In this document: positions 16,481 through 25,766 of the stretch, one piece after another
Layout: every line of letters begins with the position of its first letter
How positions within the stretch are numbered: position 1 is the stretch's first letter
DNA from: Acidobacteriota bacterium
Lineage (GTDB): Bacteria; Acidobacteriota; Terriglobia; Terriglobales; Acidobacteriaceae
Assembly: GCA_021804965.1 (NCBI GenBank)
Contig: JAJZGG010000006.1
Coordinates: 12,038 to 69,463 of the forward strand
Direction of reading: 5' to 3'
DNA length: 57,426 nt
Made by a program: the position numbers and the translations under genes
The notes under the pieces: model-generated
The model's database searches: none
What the model was told of the DNA's origin: nothing
Seen by the model: only the letters and a program-made list of their open reading frames with translations

Positions 16481-18280
16481 GTGCCGGAACTCGTCTTCAA
16501 GGGCAAGGAATTTGTCTATAACCATCATCTCTCCATTCCCTATCACCCGTTGATTGCCCACCAGGAGAAATCCATCGGCACGGGCGCGCTGGACGGCAAC
16601 CTCATCATCCACGGCGACAACCTGAAGGCGCTCAAGGCGCTGCTGCCCCACTATGCCGGGAAGGTGGACTGCATCTTCATTGACCCGCCCTACAACACCG
16701 GCACGGAAAACTGGTGCTACAACGACAACGTGAACAGCCCCATCATGCGCGAGTGGTTCGACACCAACCCCATCGGCAAAGAAGACTTGCTGCGCCACGA
16801 CAAATGGCTGTGCATGATGTATCCGAGGCTCAAGCTGCTACACGAACTGCTTTCGGAAAACGGCTCATTCTGGATGACCCTCGACGATAACGAGAACTAC
16901 CATGCACGGGCAGTCCTCAATGAGATTTTCGGTGAACAGAATTTCATTGCAACTTGCATCTGGCACAAGGTCGATAGTCCAAAGAACACAGCTCAGTTCT
17001 TCAGCGAAGACCATGACTATATGCTGGTATACGCAAAGAACGCTGAAGTGTGGAAACCCAACCTTCTCGAACGTTCAGAAAAGATGATTGCGCGGTATAA
17101 GAATCCTGACAATGATCCGCGTGGAGAGTGGCTGCTGAGTGACCTCGCTGCACGAAATTTCTATGCACAGGGACAGTATTCAATCACGACTCCATCCGGT
17201 CGTGTTATCGACGGACCACCCGCTGGCAGTTACTGGCGCGTCAGCGAAGAAAATTTCAGACGATTGCAAAGAGAAAATCGCATCTGGTGGGGAGAGTCTG
17301 GCGACAACAGGCCGGGGATAAAGCGGTTTCTCTCTGAGGTAAAGCAAGGCGTAGTTCCGCAAACGCTTTGGAAGTGGCAGGACGTTGGGAGTACGAGGAA
17401 CGCAAAACAGGCTCTCAGTCAGATTTTTTCAGCCAAGCCGAATGAAGAGATTTTTGTTACGCCCAAGCCTGTGGACTTGGTGGAACGAGTCCTTGAAATT
17501 GCTACTCAAGAAAACGCTCTCGTTCTCGATTCTTTTGCGGGGTCTGGAACAACAGCCCATGCGGTATTGAACGCGAACCAAAAAGACAATGGAGACCGTA
17601 ACTTCATCCTGATTGAGAGCGAATCATACGCAGACTCTCTCACGGCAGAACGAGTCCGCAAGGTCATCAACGGATATGAGTTTCATGGCACGAAACGCGA
17701 AGAACTCCTGCGCGAAAAGCTGTCGTTCACGTCTGTGAAGTCACCTGAGAAGTTGCTCGATAGGGTTGCGGCCATCGAAAATCTGGACGGCCATCGTTTT
17801 GATTCATTTTCAAAAGTAGTGGAAGACGGCTATCTGGTGGTGACGGGCGAAAAGGCCATTGACGGAAACACTGAACCAATTCAGGGCGGGTTTACTTATT
17901 ACACCCTTGGCGCGCCGACGAGTCTGGATAAGATTCTTACCGGCGAATCGCTGCCGTCATATGAGACCATCGGCGGCTGGCTCTTCCACACGGCCACGGG
18001 TGAGCCGCTCTCGACGGCCTCCATCGAGGCCGATGAATGGTATCTCGGCGAGAGCAGAGCTTATCACGTCTGGCTGATCTACAAGCCCGATCTGGCCTTT
18101 CTGAAGTCGCGTGAGTCAGCGCTGACGCTGGAGGTGGCCGAGACGATTTCCAAGGTACGCACGGGCAAGAAGCACCTCGTCTTTGCCGCGTCGAAATTCG
18201 TGCCCAACAAGATGCTGCTGCCGCTGGGCGTGGAACACGTCACACTCCCCTTCGGCCTCTTCCGCATTGAGAAGTCGTAA
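16481..18280 (+). CDS. mod: Type III restriction-modification methyltransferase subunit (Mod)
   Basis: A 599-residue adenine-N6 DNA methyltransferase. Motif IV DPPYNTG is at about residues 67-73 and the AdoMet-binding motif LDSFAGSGTTAH at about 348-359. This order (catalytic motif first) marks the beta class used by type III Mod proteins. The region between, about residues 150-330, is the target-recognition part and has visibly lower GC (roughly 45-50% by eye) than both ends (about 60%). Start: GTG at 16481, giving VPELVFKGKEFVYNHH. The res gene follows after 11 bases, so the two form an operon. Mod alone methylates; with Res it cuts unmethylated DNA. Confidence 0.93.
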   Translation: MPELVFKGKEFVYNHHLSIPYHPLIAHQEKSIGTGALDGNLIIHGDNLKALKALLPHYAGKVDCIFIDPPYNTGTENWCYNDNVNSPIMREWFDTNPIGKEDLLRHDKWLCMMYPRLKLLHELLSENGSFWMTLDDNENYHARAVLNEIFGEQNFIATCIWHKVDSPKNTAQFFSEDHDYMLVYAKNAEVWKPNLLERSEKMIARYKNPDNDPRGEWLLSDLAARNFYAQGQYSITTPSGRVIDGPPAGSYWRVSEENFRRLQRENRIWWGESGDNRPGIKRFLSEVKQGVVPQTLWKWQDVGSTRNAKQALSQIFSAKPNEEIFVTPKPVDLVERVLEIATQENALVLDSFAGSGTTAHAVLNANQKDNGDRNFILIESESYADSLTAERVRKVINGYEFHGTKREELLREKLSFTSVKSPEKLLDRVAAIENLDGHRFDSFSKVVEDGYLVVTGEKAIDGNTEPIQGGFTYYTLGAPTSLDKILTGESLPSYETIGGWLFHTATGEPLSTASIEADEWYLGESRAYHVWLIYKPDLAFLKSRESALTLEVAETISKVRTGKKHLVFAASKFVPNKMLLPLGVEHVTLPFGLFRIEKS

Positions 18281-18291
18281 AGGGGCGCGTG

Positions 18292-20892
18292 ATGGAACTC
18301 AAAGACTTTCAACAACGGGTGCTGGACACGCTCGACATTTATCTGGACGAGTTGGTGAAGCAGCACGCGAACGCCCGCAAGGTGGAAGCGTTGCAGGCCG
18401 AGAATCCAGAGCTTGCGCTTGACGTGCCGGACTTCCCGATGAAGACTTGGGAGGCTCTGCGCAAGCGTCCGGAGCGCGTGCTGCCGAAGTTCCGCGACGC
18501 TGTGGCGTACAGCCCGCGCGTGGACGAGCTGAAGCGGCATGTGCCAAACGTCTGCCTGAAGATTCCCACCGGCGGCGGCAAGACTCTGCTGGCCGCTGCC
18601 GCTGTTTCGCGCATCGCCAACAAGTACCGGCAAGCGAACACCGGCTTTGTGCTGTGGATTGTACCGAACGAGGCCATCTACACGCAGACAAAGCGGCAGT
18701 TGACCGACCGAGAACACCCCTACCGGCAGATGTTGGACACGGCAGCCGCCGGGCGTGTGAAGATTCTCGAAAAGGATTCGCCGCTCTCGCGGGCCGATGT
18801 GGACTCGCACCTGTGCGTCATGCTCTTGATGCTGCAATCCGCGGCGCGGGAATCGAAAGAGAGCCTGAAGGTCTTCCGCGACAGGGGCAACGTGCATGGC
18901 TTCTTTCCGAACGAGGCCGAGGCCGAAGAGCACCGCGCGCTGCTCGAAGCGATTCCGAACCTCGACGCTTATCAGGACGCCGGTTCGTTCTGGCCGATTG
19001 TGAAGGACTCGCTGGGAAATGTGCTCCGGCAGTTGCGGCCCATTGTGGTGGTGGATGAGGGGCACAAGACCTATTCAATGAACGCGGTGAAAACCATCTA
19101 CGGCTTCAATCCCTGCTTTGTGCTGGAGCTTTCGGCCACACCGAAGGACCGGCCCGATAAGGATTTCTATAGCAACTGGCTGGTGGATGTGCGCGGCACC
19201 GACCTTGACCGCGAGGAGATGATTAAGCTCCCGATCAACGTGAAGATCAAGAGCGGCGACGACTGGCAGAGCTGCTTGCAGGAGAGCGTGGAAAAGCTGG
19301 ACGCGCTGCAACGAACGGCGGAAAATCTTGAGGCACAATCGGCGCGCTACATCCGCCCGATTCTGCTGGTGCAGGTGGAGCGTACGGGCAAGGAGCAGCG
19401 CGAGGGCGGATTCATCCACGCCGACGACGTGAAGGACTACCTGCTGCGCATTGGCATGACCGAGCCGGAGATTGCCTTCAAGACCTCGGAAGTAAACGAG
19501 CTGAAGGCCGCCGACCTGCTCAAGCCGGGCTGCGCAATTCGCGCAATTATCACCAAACAGGCGCTGCAAGAGGGCTGGGATTGCCCGTTTGCCTATGTAC
19601 TCTGTTCTTTGTCGGCCAGCAAGAATATTGCGGCGATGACGCAGTTGATGGGGCGGATTTTGCGCCAGCCAGACACCAGCCGTGTGGACATACCGTTTGC
19701 GGCGCTGAACGAGTGCTATGTCTTCTGCCATCACGCATCCACGCAAGAGGTGGTGGAGGCCATCAGGACGGGCTTGCAGAGCGACGGCATGGACGATCTG
19801 GCCTTGCAGGTGAAGGAATCCAGCACCGACGGCGGACCGGGAGCGGACAAGCGCAGAATCAAGCGACGCGAAAGCTTTGCCAGCACGGAAATCTATCTGC
19901 CGGTGGTGAACTGGGTGGAGGGCGGCGCGGCGCGGGCGCTCGACTATGACCGCGATGTGCTGTTTGGCGTGGACTGGTCGGCGATTTCACTCAAGGCGCT
20001 GCTAGAGAAGCTGAGTCCCGAGGCGCACGGGATGCAGTCGCAACTGACGCGGGTAAGCCTTGCCACCAGTGGCGAGGAACTGATTGAGACCGAAGAAGCC
20101 AGCATCACGGCAGAGGATTCGGCCTTCGATCCGGTCTATGCCACGCGTATCATCGCCGACATTGTGCCGAATCCGTGGCTGGCGCGGGAGCTGGTGGGCA
20201 AGCTCATGGACGGCATGCAGGCCAAAGGATTCACCGCCGCGAAGATGGGCGAGTTGAGCAGCTTCATTCTGGACGAGCTGCGCAAACATCTGCTCAGTGA
20301 ACGGGACCGGCTCTCGGAGCATCAATTCATGGCCGATGTGGCCGCCGAGCGGATTCAGTTCCGGCTACGCGCCGACAGCAAGAACTGGACCATGCCGGAC
20401 CAGCTCGAATCGGAGCTGCCGGAGAACGCGCGCCAACTCTACCGCAAGGACGGCAAGACTGTGCAGAAGAGCATCTTCGCGCCGGAGTATCAGGCGAACT
20501 TCGACACTGACGAGGCTGAGTTCGCTTGCTACATCGACGAAGTGGCCGCACTGAAGTGGTGGCACAGGAACGTGGCCCGCGCCGGTCACTACTTTGTGCA
20601 GGGCTGGCGCAAGAACAAGGTCTATCCCGATTTCATCTTTGCCCTGCAAAAGCAGAACGGCAAAGAGCGGCTGGTGGTACTCGAAACCAAGGGCGACCAG
20701 CTAGCCGGAAACCTCGACACGAACTACAAGCGGCGTCTGCTGGAGCAGCTCTCGAATGCGTACAAGCAAGACGAGACTGTGAAGGCCGGTGAACTTCAGC
20801 TTGTGGGCGAAGGCGTGGAAGTCGTCTGCGACTTGGTGCTAATGAGCGAGTGGAAGACAACATTTGGGAATAGATATATCGAACAGCAATAG
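18292..20892 (+). CDS. res: Type III restriction enzyme, helicase/nuclease subunit (Res)
   Basis: 866 residues. A superfamily 2 helicase core has Walker A IPTGGGKTLLAAAAV (about 91), the DEAD-like box VVVDEGHKTY (about 252), and the later helicase motif QLMGRILRQPD. The C-terminal PD-(D/E)xK nuclease is visible as YPDFIFALQ ... LVVLETKGDQ (about 777-803). ATG 18292 is preferred to the overlapping GTG 18289 because AGGGG sits seven bases from it. The frame is intact throughout, so the restriction system appears functional. The ATG lies 11 bases downstream of the mod stop. Confidence 0.93.
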   Translation: MELKDFQQRVLDTLDIYLDELVKQHANARKVEALQAENPELALDVPDFPMKTWEALRKRPERVLPKFRDAVAYSPRVDELKRHVPNVCLKIPTGGGKTLLAAAAVSRIANKYRQANTGFVLWIVPNEAIYTQTKRQLTDREHPYRQMLDTAAAGRVKILEKDSPLSRADVDSHLCVMLLMLQSAARESKESLKVFRDRGNVHGFFPNEAEAEEHRALLEAIPNLDAYQDAGSFWPIVKDSLGNVLRQLRPIVVVDEGHKTYSMNAVKTIYGFNPCFVLELSATPKDRPDKDFYSNWLVDVRGTDLDREEMIKLPINVKIKSGDDWQSCLQESVEKLDALQRTAENLEAQSARYIRPILLVQVERTGKEQREGGFIHADDVKDYLLRIGMTEPEIAFKTSEVNELKAADLLKPGCAIRAIITKQALQEGWDCPFAYVLCSLSASKNIAAMTQLMGRILRQPDTSRVDIPFAALNECYVFCHHASTQEVVEAIRTGLQSDGMDDLALQVKESSTDGGPGADKRRIKRRESFASTEIYLPVVNWVEGGAARALDYDRDVLFGVDWSAISLKALLEKLSPEAHGMQSQLTRVSLATSGEELIETEEASITAEDSAFDPVYATRIIADIVPNPWLARELVGKLMDGMQAKGFTAAKMGELSSFILDELRKHLLSERDRLSEHQFMADVAAERIQFRLRADSKNWTMPDQLESELPENARQLYRKDGKTVQKSIFAPEYQANFDTDEAEFACYIDEVAALKWWHRNVARAGHYFVQGWRKNKVYPDFIFALQKQNGKERLVVLETKGDQLAGNLDTNYKRRLLEQLSNAYKQDETVKAGELQLVGEGVEVVCDLVLMSEWKTTFGNRYIEQQ

Positions 20893-21018
20893 CTGATCTT
20901 GTACCGACGCAGTATCGGAAGTCGGAGTAGACCATGCATGATGAGGGTACATTTGGGGGTATTCGCTAAATCGTTAATCTCTATCACATTGAAATAACAA
21001 TGCTTACGCTTGCGATGG

Positions 21019-21033
21019 GAATCCCTCCCTCTC
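21019..21033 (+). repeat. attR: partial tRNA-Ser 3' end
   Basis: GAATCCCTCCCTCTC, an exact 15 bp copy of 11278-11292. The tRNA body before it is absent, and it is followed at once by an A-run and terminator, as in the original tRNA locus. Confidence 0.85.
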
Positions 21034-21072
21034 AAAAAAAGACCCAGTAAACACTGGGTCTTTGTGTTTTTC
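21034..21072 (+). terminator. Terminator next to attR (right copy)
   Basis: Stem AAAGACCCAGT/ACTGGGTCTTT with loop AAAC, then GTGTTTTT. It differs from the left copy (11341-11375) by one C-G to A-T pair swap that keeps the stem intact. It is presumably the ancestral tRNA-Ser terminator, displaced by the island. Confidence 0.75.
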
Positions 21073-21086
21073 TACACTCTGCTCCC

Positions 21087-21737
21087 TCACCGATTCGGCT
21101 TTGGTGACCCGCTTTCCGCAACCAGATGGTTCGTCACGCTGAACGCCCCCGGTACGCCATTCGCCATCAGTCCGGCAAGGTTTACGTCACCAGGATTCAG
21201 CACCGTACCAAAGAGCTGAACGCGGCCATTCTTCACCACAATGTGGATGGCATGGTAGCCGGTCGGCGGATAGTACGTAATGCCGCCGGCCATCACCGGG
21301 GAGCGCATGGCACCGGGACCAAGGGCGTGCGCCACGGAGCCCTGATTGGCGTTGTATTTGCGCAATGCACCCTGCGTGTAGATCCGGTTATAGACGGCAA
21401 TCCGGATGCGATTATCATTCGGCGAAAGTGGCAGGATTTCCATCCGGTCTTCCACGGACTCGACTCCCTGAATCTGCCGCAGTGCTCTCTCCACTTCAGA
21501 CTTCAGCTCCGGCCTCGAAGCATACCCGCCTACAATAAGGTTTCGTTCCTGCAAGCTGACAGTCACCCAGTCGAAGACGCCAAAGTAGCGCAGATTGGAG
21601 ACTGCCTTTTGCACCTGCCCCATCACGCGCTGCCCTTCTGCATCTGGCATGGTGCTGTCGGGATGCTGCGCCAGTATTGGAATCGCAAGCGAAGCAGCAA
21701 GGATAAGCATAAGCAATCGGCGCAATCTGTAAGTCAT
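21087..21737 (-). CDS. Exported BON-domain protein
   Basis: 216 residues. The start at 21737 (MTYRLRRLLMLILAASLAIPILA, signal peptide) is chosen because GGGAG lies about nine bases upstream, while the earlier in-frame ATG at 21746 sits on top of that GGGAG. Two BON-like segments are visible: VQKAVSNLRYFGVFDWVTVSLQ...SEVERALRQIQGVESVEDRM (about 40-105) and a second one near the C-terminus (HAIHIVVKNGRVQLFGTVLN ... FSVTNHLV). BON domains bind membranes or envelope components, and such proteins (OsmY type) often respond to stress. It is divergent from the gene at 21863, with a CRP/FNR-like palindrome between. Confidence 0.8.
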   Translation of the reverse strand: MTYRLRRLLMLILAASLAIPILAQHPDSTMPDAEGQRVMGQVQKAVSNLRYFGVFDWVTVSLQERNLIVGGYASRPELKSEVERALRQIQGVESVEDRMEILPLSPNDNRIRIAVYNRIYTQGALRKYNANQGSVAHALGPGAMRSPVMAGGITYYPPTGYHAIHIVVKNGRVQLFGTVLNPGDVNLAGLMANGVPGAFSVTNHLVAESGSPKPNR

Positions 21738-21783
21738 AACTCGCATCTCCCGATCCCAGCATCCGCTCAAACCCTCTCGCCTT

Positions 21784-21801
21784 CAGTGATTCCGATCACT
21801 G
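21784..21801. promoter_or_regulatory. CRP/FNR-like palindrome between divergent genes
   Basis: CAGTGAT-TCCG-ATCACTG, perfect 7-base arms. The core GTGA-N6-TCAC equals the CRP-type consensus. It lies 47 bases from the BON gene start and 62 from the start at 21863, so it could control both. Sites with the same core occur at 36461, 39543 and 45566. Confidence 0.55.
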
Positions 21802-21862
21802 CATCGCATCTCAATTCGTGGAAGAGTGGATCTTGCGCGGGCAACCCCTGCTTGGAGGAGAC

Positions 21863-22411
21863 ATGAAACCTTTACGAATTACCTTCCGGGCGCTTGTCGT
21901 AGGATGCATGCTTTTTGCACCAGCGCTTCTTGCGCAAAAACCTGACTCCACTCACGTATCCCAACTCCTTGCCGATGCGAAGGCGCAGGCAAGCAAAGCC
22001 TCCGAGGACGCCCAGCGTCTGCAGCAATACTCCCGCTCGAGTCTCTCCTGGGAGTCGCACACCATGCAGGTCACACGCATCCGCAAGGACGTGAATGATC
22101 TCGGCAGCACCGTTCGTGATCTGAACGCAGCACGTCCGGAAGCCTCTGCATGGCAGCTTGTTGCCATCGATCGCATTGACCCGCTGCTCCAGGAGATGGC
22201 CGACACCCTGACCAACACCATCAACCATATGAACGATAATCCGGGACGGATCCACACCCAGACTTATCGCGACTACGCGTCGGCAAACTTCGATCTGGCA
22301 AGCAGGACATCGTCGATCATCAATGACTTTGTCGAATACGGCAAGGTCAAGTCGCGCACCGAGCAACTCGAGCGCAAGCTGGAGCTGCCGACTGCCAATT
22401 CGGACCAATAA
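21863..22411 (+). CDS. Exported helical protein of unknown function
   Basis: 182 residues with a signal peptide (MKPLRITFRALVVGCMLFAPALLA) and the Shine-Dalgarno GGAGGAG directly before the ATG. The mature part is almost wholly helical and charged, with heptad-like spacing (LLADAKAQASKASEDAQRLQ; MQVTRIRKDVNDLGSTVRDL; MADTLTNTINHMND), so it is probably a small periplasmic coiled-coil or helical bundle. No family is recognised. It shares the divergent regulatory region with the BON protein, which hints at a joint envelope-stress role. Confidence 0.75.
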   Translation: MKPLRITFRALVVGCMLFAPALLAQKPDSTHVSQLLADAKAQASKASEDAQRLQQYSRSSLSWESHTMQVTRIRKDVNDLGSTVRDLNAARPEASAWQLVAIDRIDPLLQEMADTLTNTINHMNDNPGRIHTQTYRDYASANFDLASRTSSIINDFVEYGKVKSRTEQLERKLELPTANSDQ

Positions 22412-22998
22412 CTGGACTCCGCACATCGATAGCCATGCCGTAAGGTTGGCTCTTGCCTGCGCGTGCAGAAACCGTCGCCATCCGTGGCGCAGCGTAGCGA
22501 TCCTTGCCTGCAGAGCAGCAATCCCTGCCTGCAGCTAGCCGCCAACCGGGTGTGGAGAAGTGGGAAGCGCTCAGCGTCTTCCACGGCTCCACACCCTTTT
22601 GTCCTTGGTGTGCGACGCCTCGCGAGCCGGCTTTTCCGCAGCCCAGCAGCAGTTTTTCCGGCTCCGCGTCGCCCATTCATACCCTGTCAAGACCCTCGCC
22701 TGAAAAAATCCTGCAACCCCATCATTCCACTCCGCATTTTCTGCCTCGCATTTGGCAGGCAATTCGCATGTTCTCCGGTACTCTCGCATTCGTGGAAGCA
22801 ATGCGAGCAAACACCCCCAAGGCCAAGCCGTGCAACCCCTGCGAACCCTGGTGCGCACTCACGCCCAGGCGCAAACAGGCACGAATTTCCGCACAATTCA
22901 GGGGAATCGTCTCCATCAGCGCCCGAATCCGCAAGCTCCGGCTTGGCAGAGCAGGCTCGGTTCCGATATTCTGGGTGGCCTGTGAGGACAGCACTTCC
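22412..22998. other. Non-coding stretch before the GH9 gene
   Basis: 587 bases without a convincing gene. A reading frame joined to the GH9 gene stays open from 22504, but its product lacks a signal peptide and has a Cys/Pro/Arg-rich, non-protein-like composition. The only local structure noticed is a short imperfect repeat of CCTTGCCTGCAG/CCCTGCCTGCAG near 22500-22535. A GAGGA lies before the chosen GH9 start. Confidence 0.5.
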
Positions 22999-25704
22999 AT
23001 GATGAATCGATTTTCTTCAGTCATTTTGTCTCTTGCCACCCTGCTGACAGCCGGAACCGTGGCATTCGGCGCGCAGTTCCAGATGCAGGTGGTCAAGAAC
23101 GACTATCTGGCAACACAGGGCTTTGACGTGATGCTCTATGACAGCACCTACAACCCTGTCTTTGTCGATCAGAAGAACGCGGCCATGGAGATGATTCTGC
23201 ATGACCAGCGCATTGCCACCAATGGTGATGTTCGGCTGATGCCGACGCCGGAGCAGTGGGATCTGGTGGCAACGTTGAAGGGCAGGCATGCCGACCCGGC
23301 ACACAACCGTCTCTCTGCGGATCTGGCCTTCCCCACCTTTGGCCTCAGCTACACGGTGGACGTGACGGCGGAGCCGGGCGGAGTGCGCGTGAGCGTGAAT
23401 CTGGACAAGCCGCTGGACGAAAAGCTGGTGGGCAGAGCCGGATTCAACCTGGAGTTTTTGCCCTCCATCTACATGGGCAAGGCCTATCTGGTGGACGGCA
23501 GCAAGGCGGGCATCTTTCCCCGCACGCCAAACGATCCGATGATCAAGGTGCTGCCGCTGGCCGATGAGCCGAAGAAGGCCTATTACCTCGAGGATTGGGA
23601 CAAGGCCAAGGGATATACGCAGCCGCTGCCCTTTGCTCAGGGTCGCACGATCACGCTGGGCGTTGACGATGCGCTGGCACGCGTGAAGGTGACCTCCGAG
23701 ACGGCGGACCTGATGCTCTTTGACGGGCGCGACCGGGCGCAGAACGGGTGGTTTGTGCTGCGCTCTCTCATTCCCGCAGGCAAGACGAAGGATGCGATTG
23801 TCTGGCACATCCGGCCGGATGTGATCCCCAACTGGACGCGTCCGCCGATGATTGCCCACAGCCAGGTGGGCTATGCGCCGGAGTTCTCGAAGGTGGCCGT
23901 CATCGAGATGGACCCCAAGTACACGGGGCCGAAGACGGCAAGCCTCCTGCGGCTCGCCGAGGACGGAACGTACAAGCCGGTCTTTTCCGGTCCCATCACG
24001 CCGTCGCAGCCCTGGCTGCGGTACGTCTACTCGAAGTTCGATTTCTCCTCGGTGCGCCAGCCGGGCCTGTATGAGATTGCCTATGGAAACCAGCGCACTG
24101 CACCGTTTCCCATTGCCGCCGATGCCTATGCGCACATCTGGCAGGACAGCCTCGATCATCACCTGGCCGAGCAGATGGATCACGTCTCGGTGCGCGAAGG
24201 CTACCGCATGTGGCACGGTGCCTCGCATCTGGATGATGGCATCATGGCACCGGTGGTCGGCGAACAGTTCGACAACTGGTATCAGGCCACGGCCACCGAC
24301 GGAAAGTACAAGGGCGGCGACCATATTCCGGGGATGAACGTGGGCGGATGGTACGATGCCGGCGACTTTGACCTGGAGGAACCGGCGCAGCTGAGCGTGA
24401 TCCAGAGCCTGGCGCTTGCCTATCGCGAGTTCCATCTGAACTACGATGAGCTGACGGTTGACGAGGCCGCGCGATCGGTGGAGATGCACCGTCCGGACGG
24501 AGTGCCGGATACGGTGGAGCAGGTGCAGCACGGTGCGATGCTGATCCTGGCGCAGTTCCACAACATTGGTCACGCGATCCGTGGAACGCATGAGCCGGAT
24601 CTGCGGCAGTACACGCAGGTGGGCGATGGCGCGTCGAAGACCGATGGCCGCATCTACGATCCGAAGCTGGGTCCGAATGAGGTGAAGGGCGACTACTCCG
24701 GCAAGCCCGATGACCGCTGGATCTTCACGACCAACAATCCCTTCTTCCAGTGGAATGCGATTGCAGCGCTGGCCGCGGCAGCCGACGTGCTGAAGGGCTG
24801 GAACGATCCGATGGCCAAGGACTGCCTGCAGACGGCGATCAAGGCCTGGAATGAGGAGATGGCGCATCCGATGAGCAATGCCATGCCTGGCATGGGCGGC
24901 GGCGGCGGTGGCGTGCTGGCGGCATCGCAGGGCACGGTGGGCGGCGCGCACGCCCAGCACGCGACCACGACGGCATCGGGAGCGACGATTCCCGGCTCGC
25001 TGACACCGGCACCGCGCCGCAGGGGGCCGGCAGGATTTGACCCTCGCGCCTTTGCTGCCGGGCTGGAGTGGAATGCCGCGCTTGAGCTGACCATTGCCAC
25101 GCATGGAGCCGAGCCGTATCGCTCCAAGCTCCAGGAGCTGTTTCCGCAGATGATCACTCCGCAGCAGATGGACATGCGCGGCTGGACGGCGGTGCGTGCG
25201 CTGCCGTATCTGGATGCGCAGGCCAAAGAGCAGCTCCACGCGGCGGTGAAGACCTACATGGCCAGCGAAACTGCGAAGCTGAATGCAACGCCGTTTGGTG
25301 TGCCGCCGAGCCTGGGCGGGTGGGGTGGTTCGGGTGCTGTGGTGGATATGGCGATCCGGATGTACTTCCTGCACCGGACGTTCCCGGATCTGGTGGGTCC
25401 GGAGTACACGCTGCGCGCGGTGAACTACATTCTGGGCACGCATCCGGTTTCCAGCACGTCCTATGTGGCCGGCGTGGGCACCGTCTTCAAGACGCAGACC
25501 TACAGCAACAATCGCGCGGACCACTCGTATATCCCGGGCGCAGTGATTCCGGGCTACGTGATCCTGAAGCCGGATTTTCCGGAGTGCATCGACGACTTCG
25601 GATTCCTGTGGTTCGAGGATGAGGCCGTGGTGGCTGGATCGGCAAGCTGGGTGGTGGCCGGCAACGCAGCCGAGGCTATTGCCCAGGAACACCACTCGAT
25701 GTAA
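22999..25704 (+). CDS. Secreted glycoside hydrolase family 9 (cellulase/beta-glucanase)
   Basis: 901 residues. A signal peptide (MMNRFSSVILSLATLLTAGTVAFG) is followed by a beta-rich region of about 250 residues, then an Ig-like CelD_N module (about 275-390: MIAHSQVGYAPEFSKVAVIE ... YEIAYGNQRTAPFPI). The GH9 (alpha/alpha)6 domain starts with the diagnostic GGWYDAGDF (about 449-457, catalytic base Asp), shows NRADHSYIPGA near the end and the acid Glu region FLWFEDEAVVAGSASW (about 868-883). A 45-residue Gly/Ala/Thr-rich insert (about 631-677) interrupts the catalytic domain. The likely substrate is a beta-1,4-glucan or related hemicellulose. A hairpin follows at 25739. Confidence 0.85.
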   Translation: MMNRFSSVILSLATLLTAGTVAFGAQFQMQVVKNDYLATQGFDVMLYDSTYNPVFVDQKNAAMEMILHDQRIATNGDVRLMPTPEQWDLVATLKGRHADPAHNRLSADLAFPTFGLSYTVDVTAEPGGVRVSVNLDKPLDEKLVGRAGFNLEFLPSIYMGKAYLVDGSKAGIFPRTPNDPMIKVLPLADEPKKAYYLEDWDKAKGYTQPLPFAQGRTITLGVDDALARVKVTSETADLMLFDGRDRAQNGWFVLRSLIPAGKTKDAIVWHIRPDVIPNWTRPPMIAHSQVGYAPEFSKVAVIEMDPKYTGPKTASLLRLAEDGTYKPVFSGPITPSQPWLRYVYSKFDFSSVRQPGLYEIAYGNQRTAPFPIAADAYAHIWQDSLDHHLAEQMDHVSVREGYRMWHGASHLDDGIMAPVVGEQFDNWYQATATDGKYKGGDHIPGMNVGGWYDAGDFDLEEPAQLSVIQSLALAYREFHLNYDELTVDEAARSVEMHRPDGVPDTVEQVQHGAMLILAQFHNIGHAIRGTHEPDLRQYTQVGDGASKTDGRIYDPKLGPNEVKGDYSGKPDDRWIFTTNNPFFQWNAIAALAAAADVLKGWNDPMAKDCLQTAIKAWNEEMAHPMSNAMPGMGGGGGGVLAASQGTVGGAHAQHATTTASGATIPGSLTPAPRRRGPAGFDPRAFAAGLEWNAALELTIATHGAEPYRSKLQELFPQMITPQQMDMRGWTAVRALPYLDAQAKEQLHAAVKTYMASETAKLNATPFGVPPSLGGWGGSGAVVDMAIRMYFLHRTFPDLVGPEYTLRAVNYILGTHPVSSTSYVAGVGTVFKTQTYSNNRADHSYIPGAVIPGYVILKPDFPECIDDFGFLWFEDEAVVAGSASWVVAGNAAEAIAQEHHSM

Positions 25705-25738
25705 CGCAACCTCGGTTGCCGATCGGATCGGAAACAGA

Positions 25739-25766
25739 TGGACTGGGTCTGCCAAGACCCAGTCCA
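25739..25766 (+). terminator. Hairpin after the GH9 gene
   Basis: A perfect 12 bp stem TGGACTGGGTCT/AGACCCAGTCCA with a GCCA tetraloop, 35 bases past the stop. There is no T-run, but the stem is strong. Confidence 0.6.

Larger units (their letters stand above)
11293..21033. mobile_element. Genomic island integrated at tRNA-Ser(CGA), carrying a type III restriction-modification system
   Basis: A 9.7 kb segment bounded by 15 bp direct repeats of the tRNA 3' end. It starts with a P4-type integrase oriented away from the tRNA. It also holds a second tyrosine recombinase, two excisionase/AlpA-type DNA-binding proteins, two unknown proteins and a mod-res pair. No conjugation, replication or phage structural genes are present, so it is an integrated defence island that would need outside help to move between cells. 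Several genes have lower GC than the host genes on either side. Confidence 0.85.
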
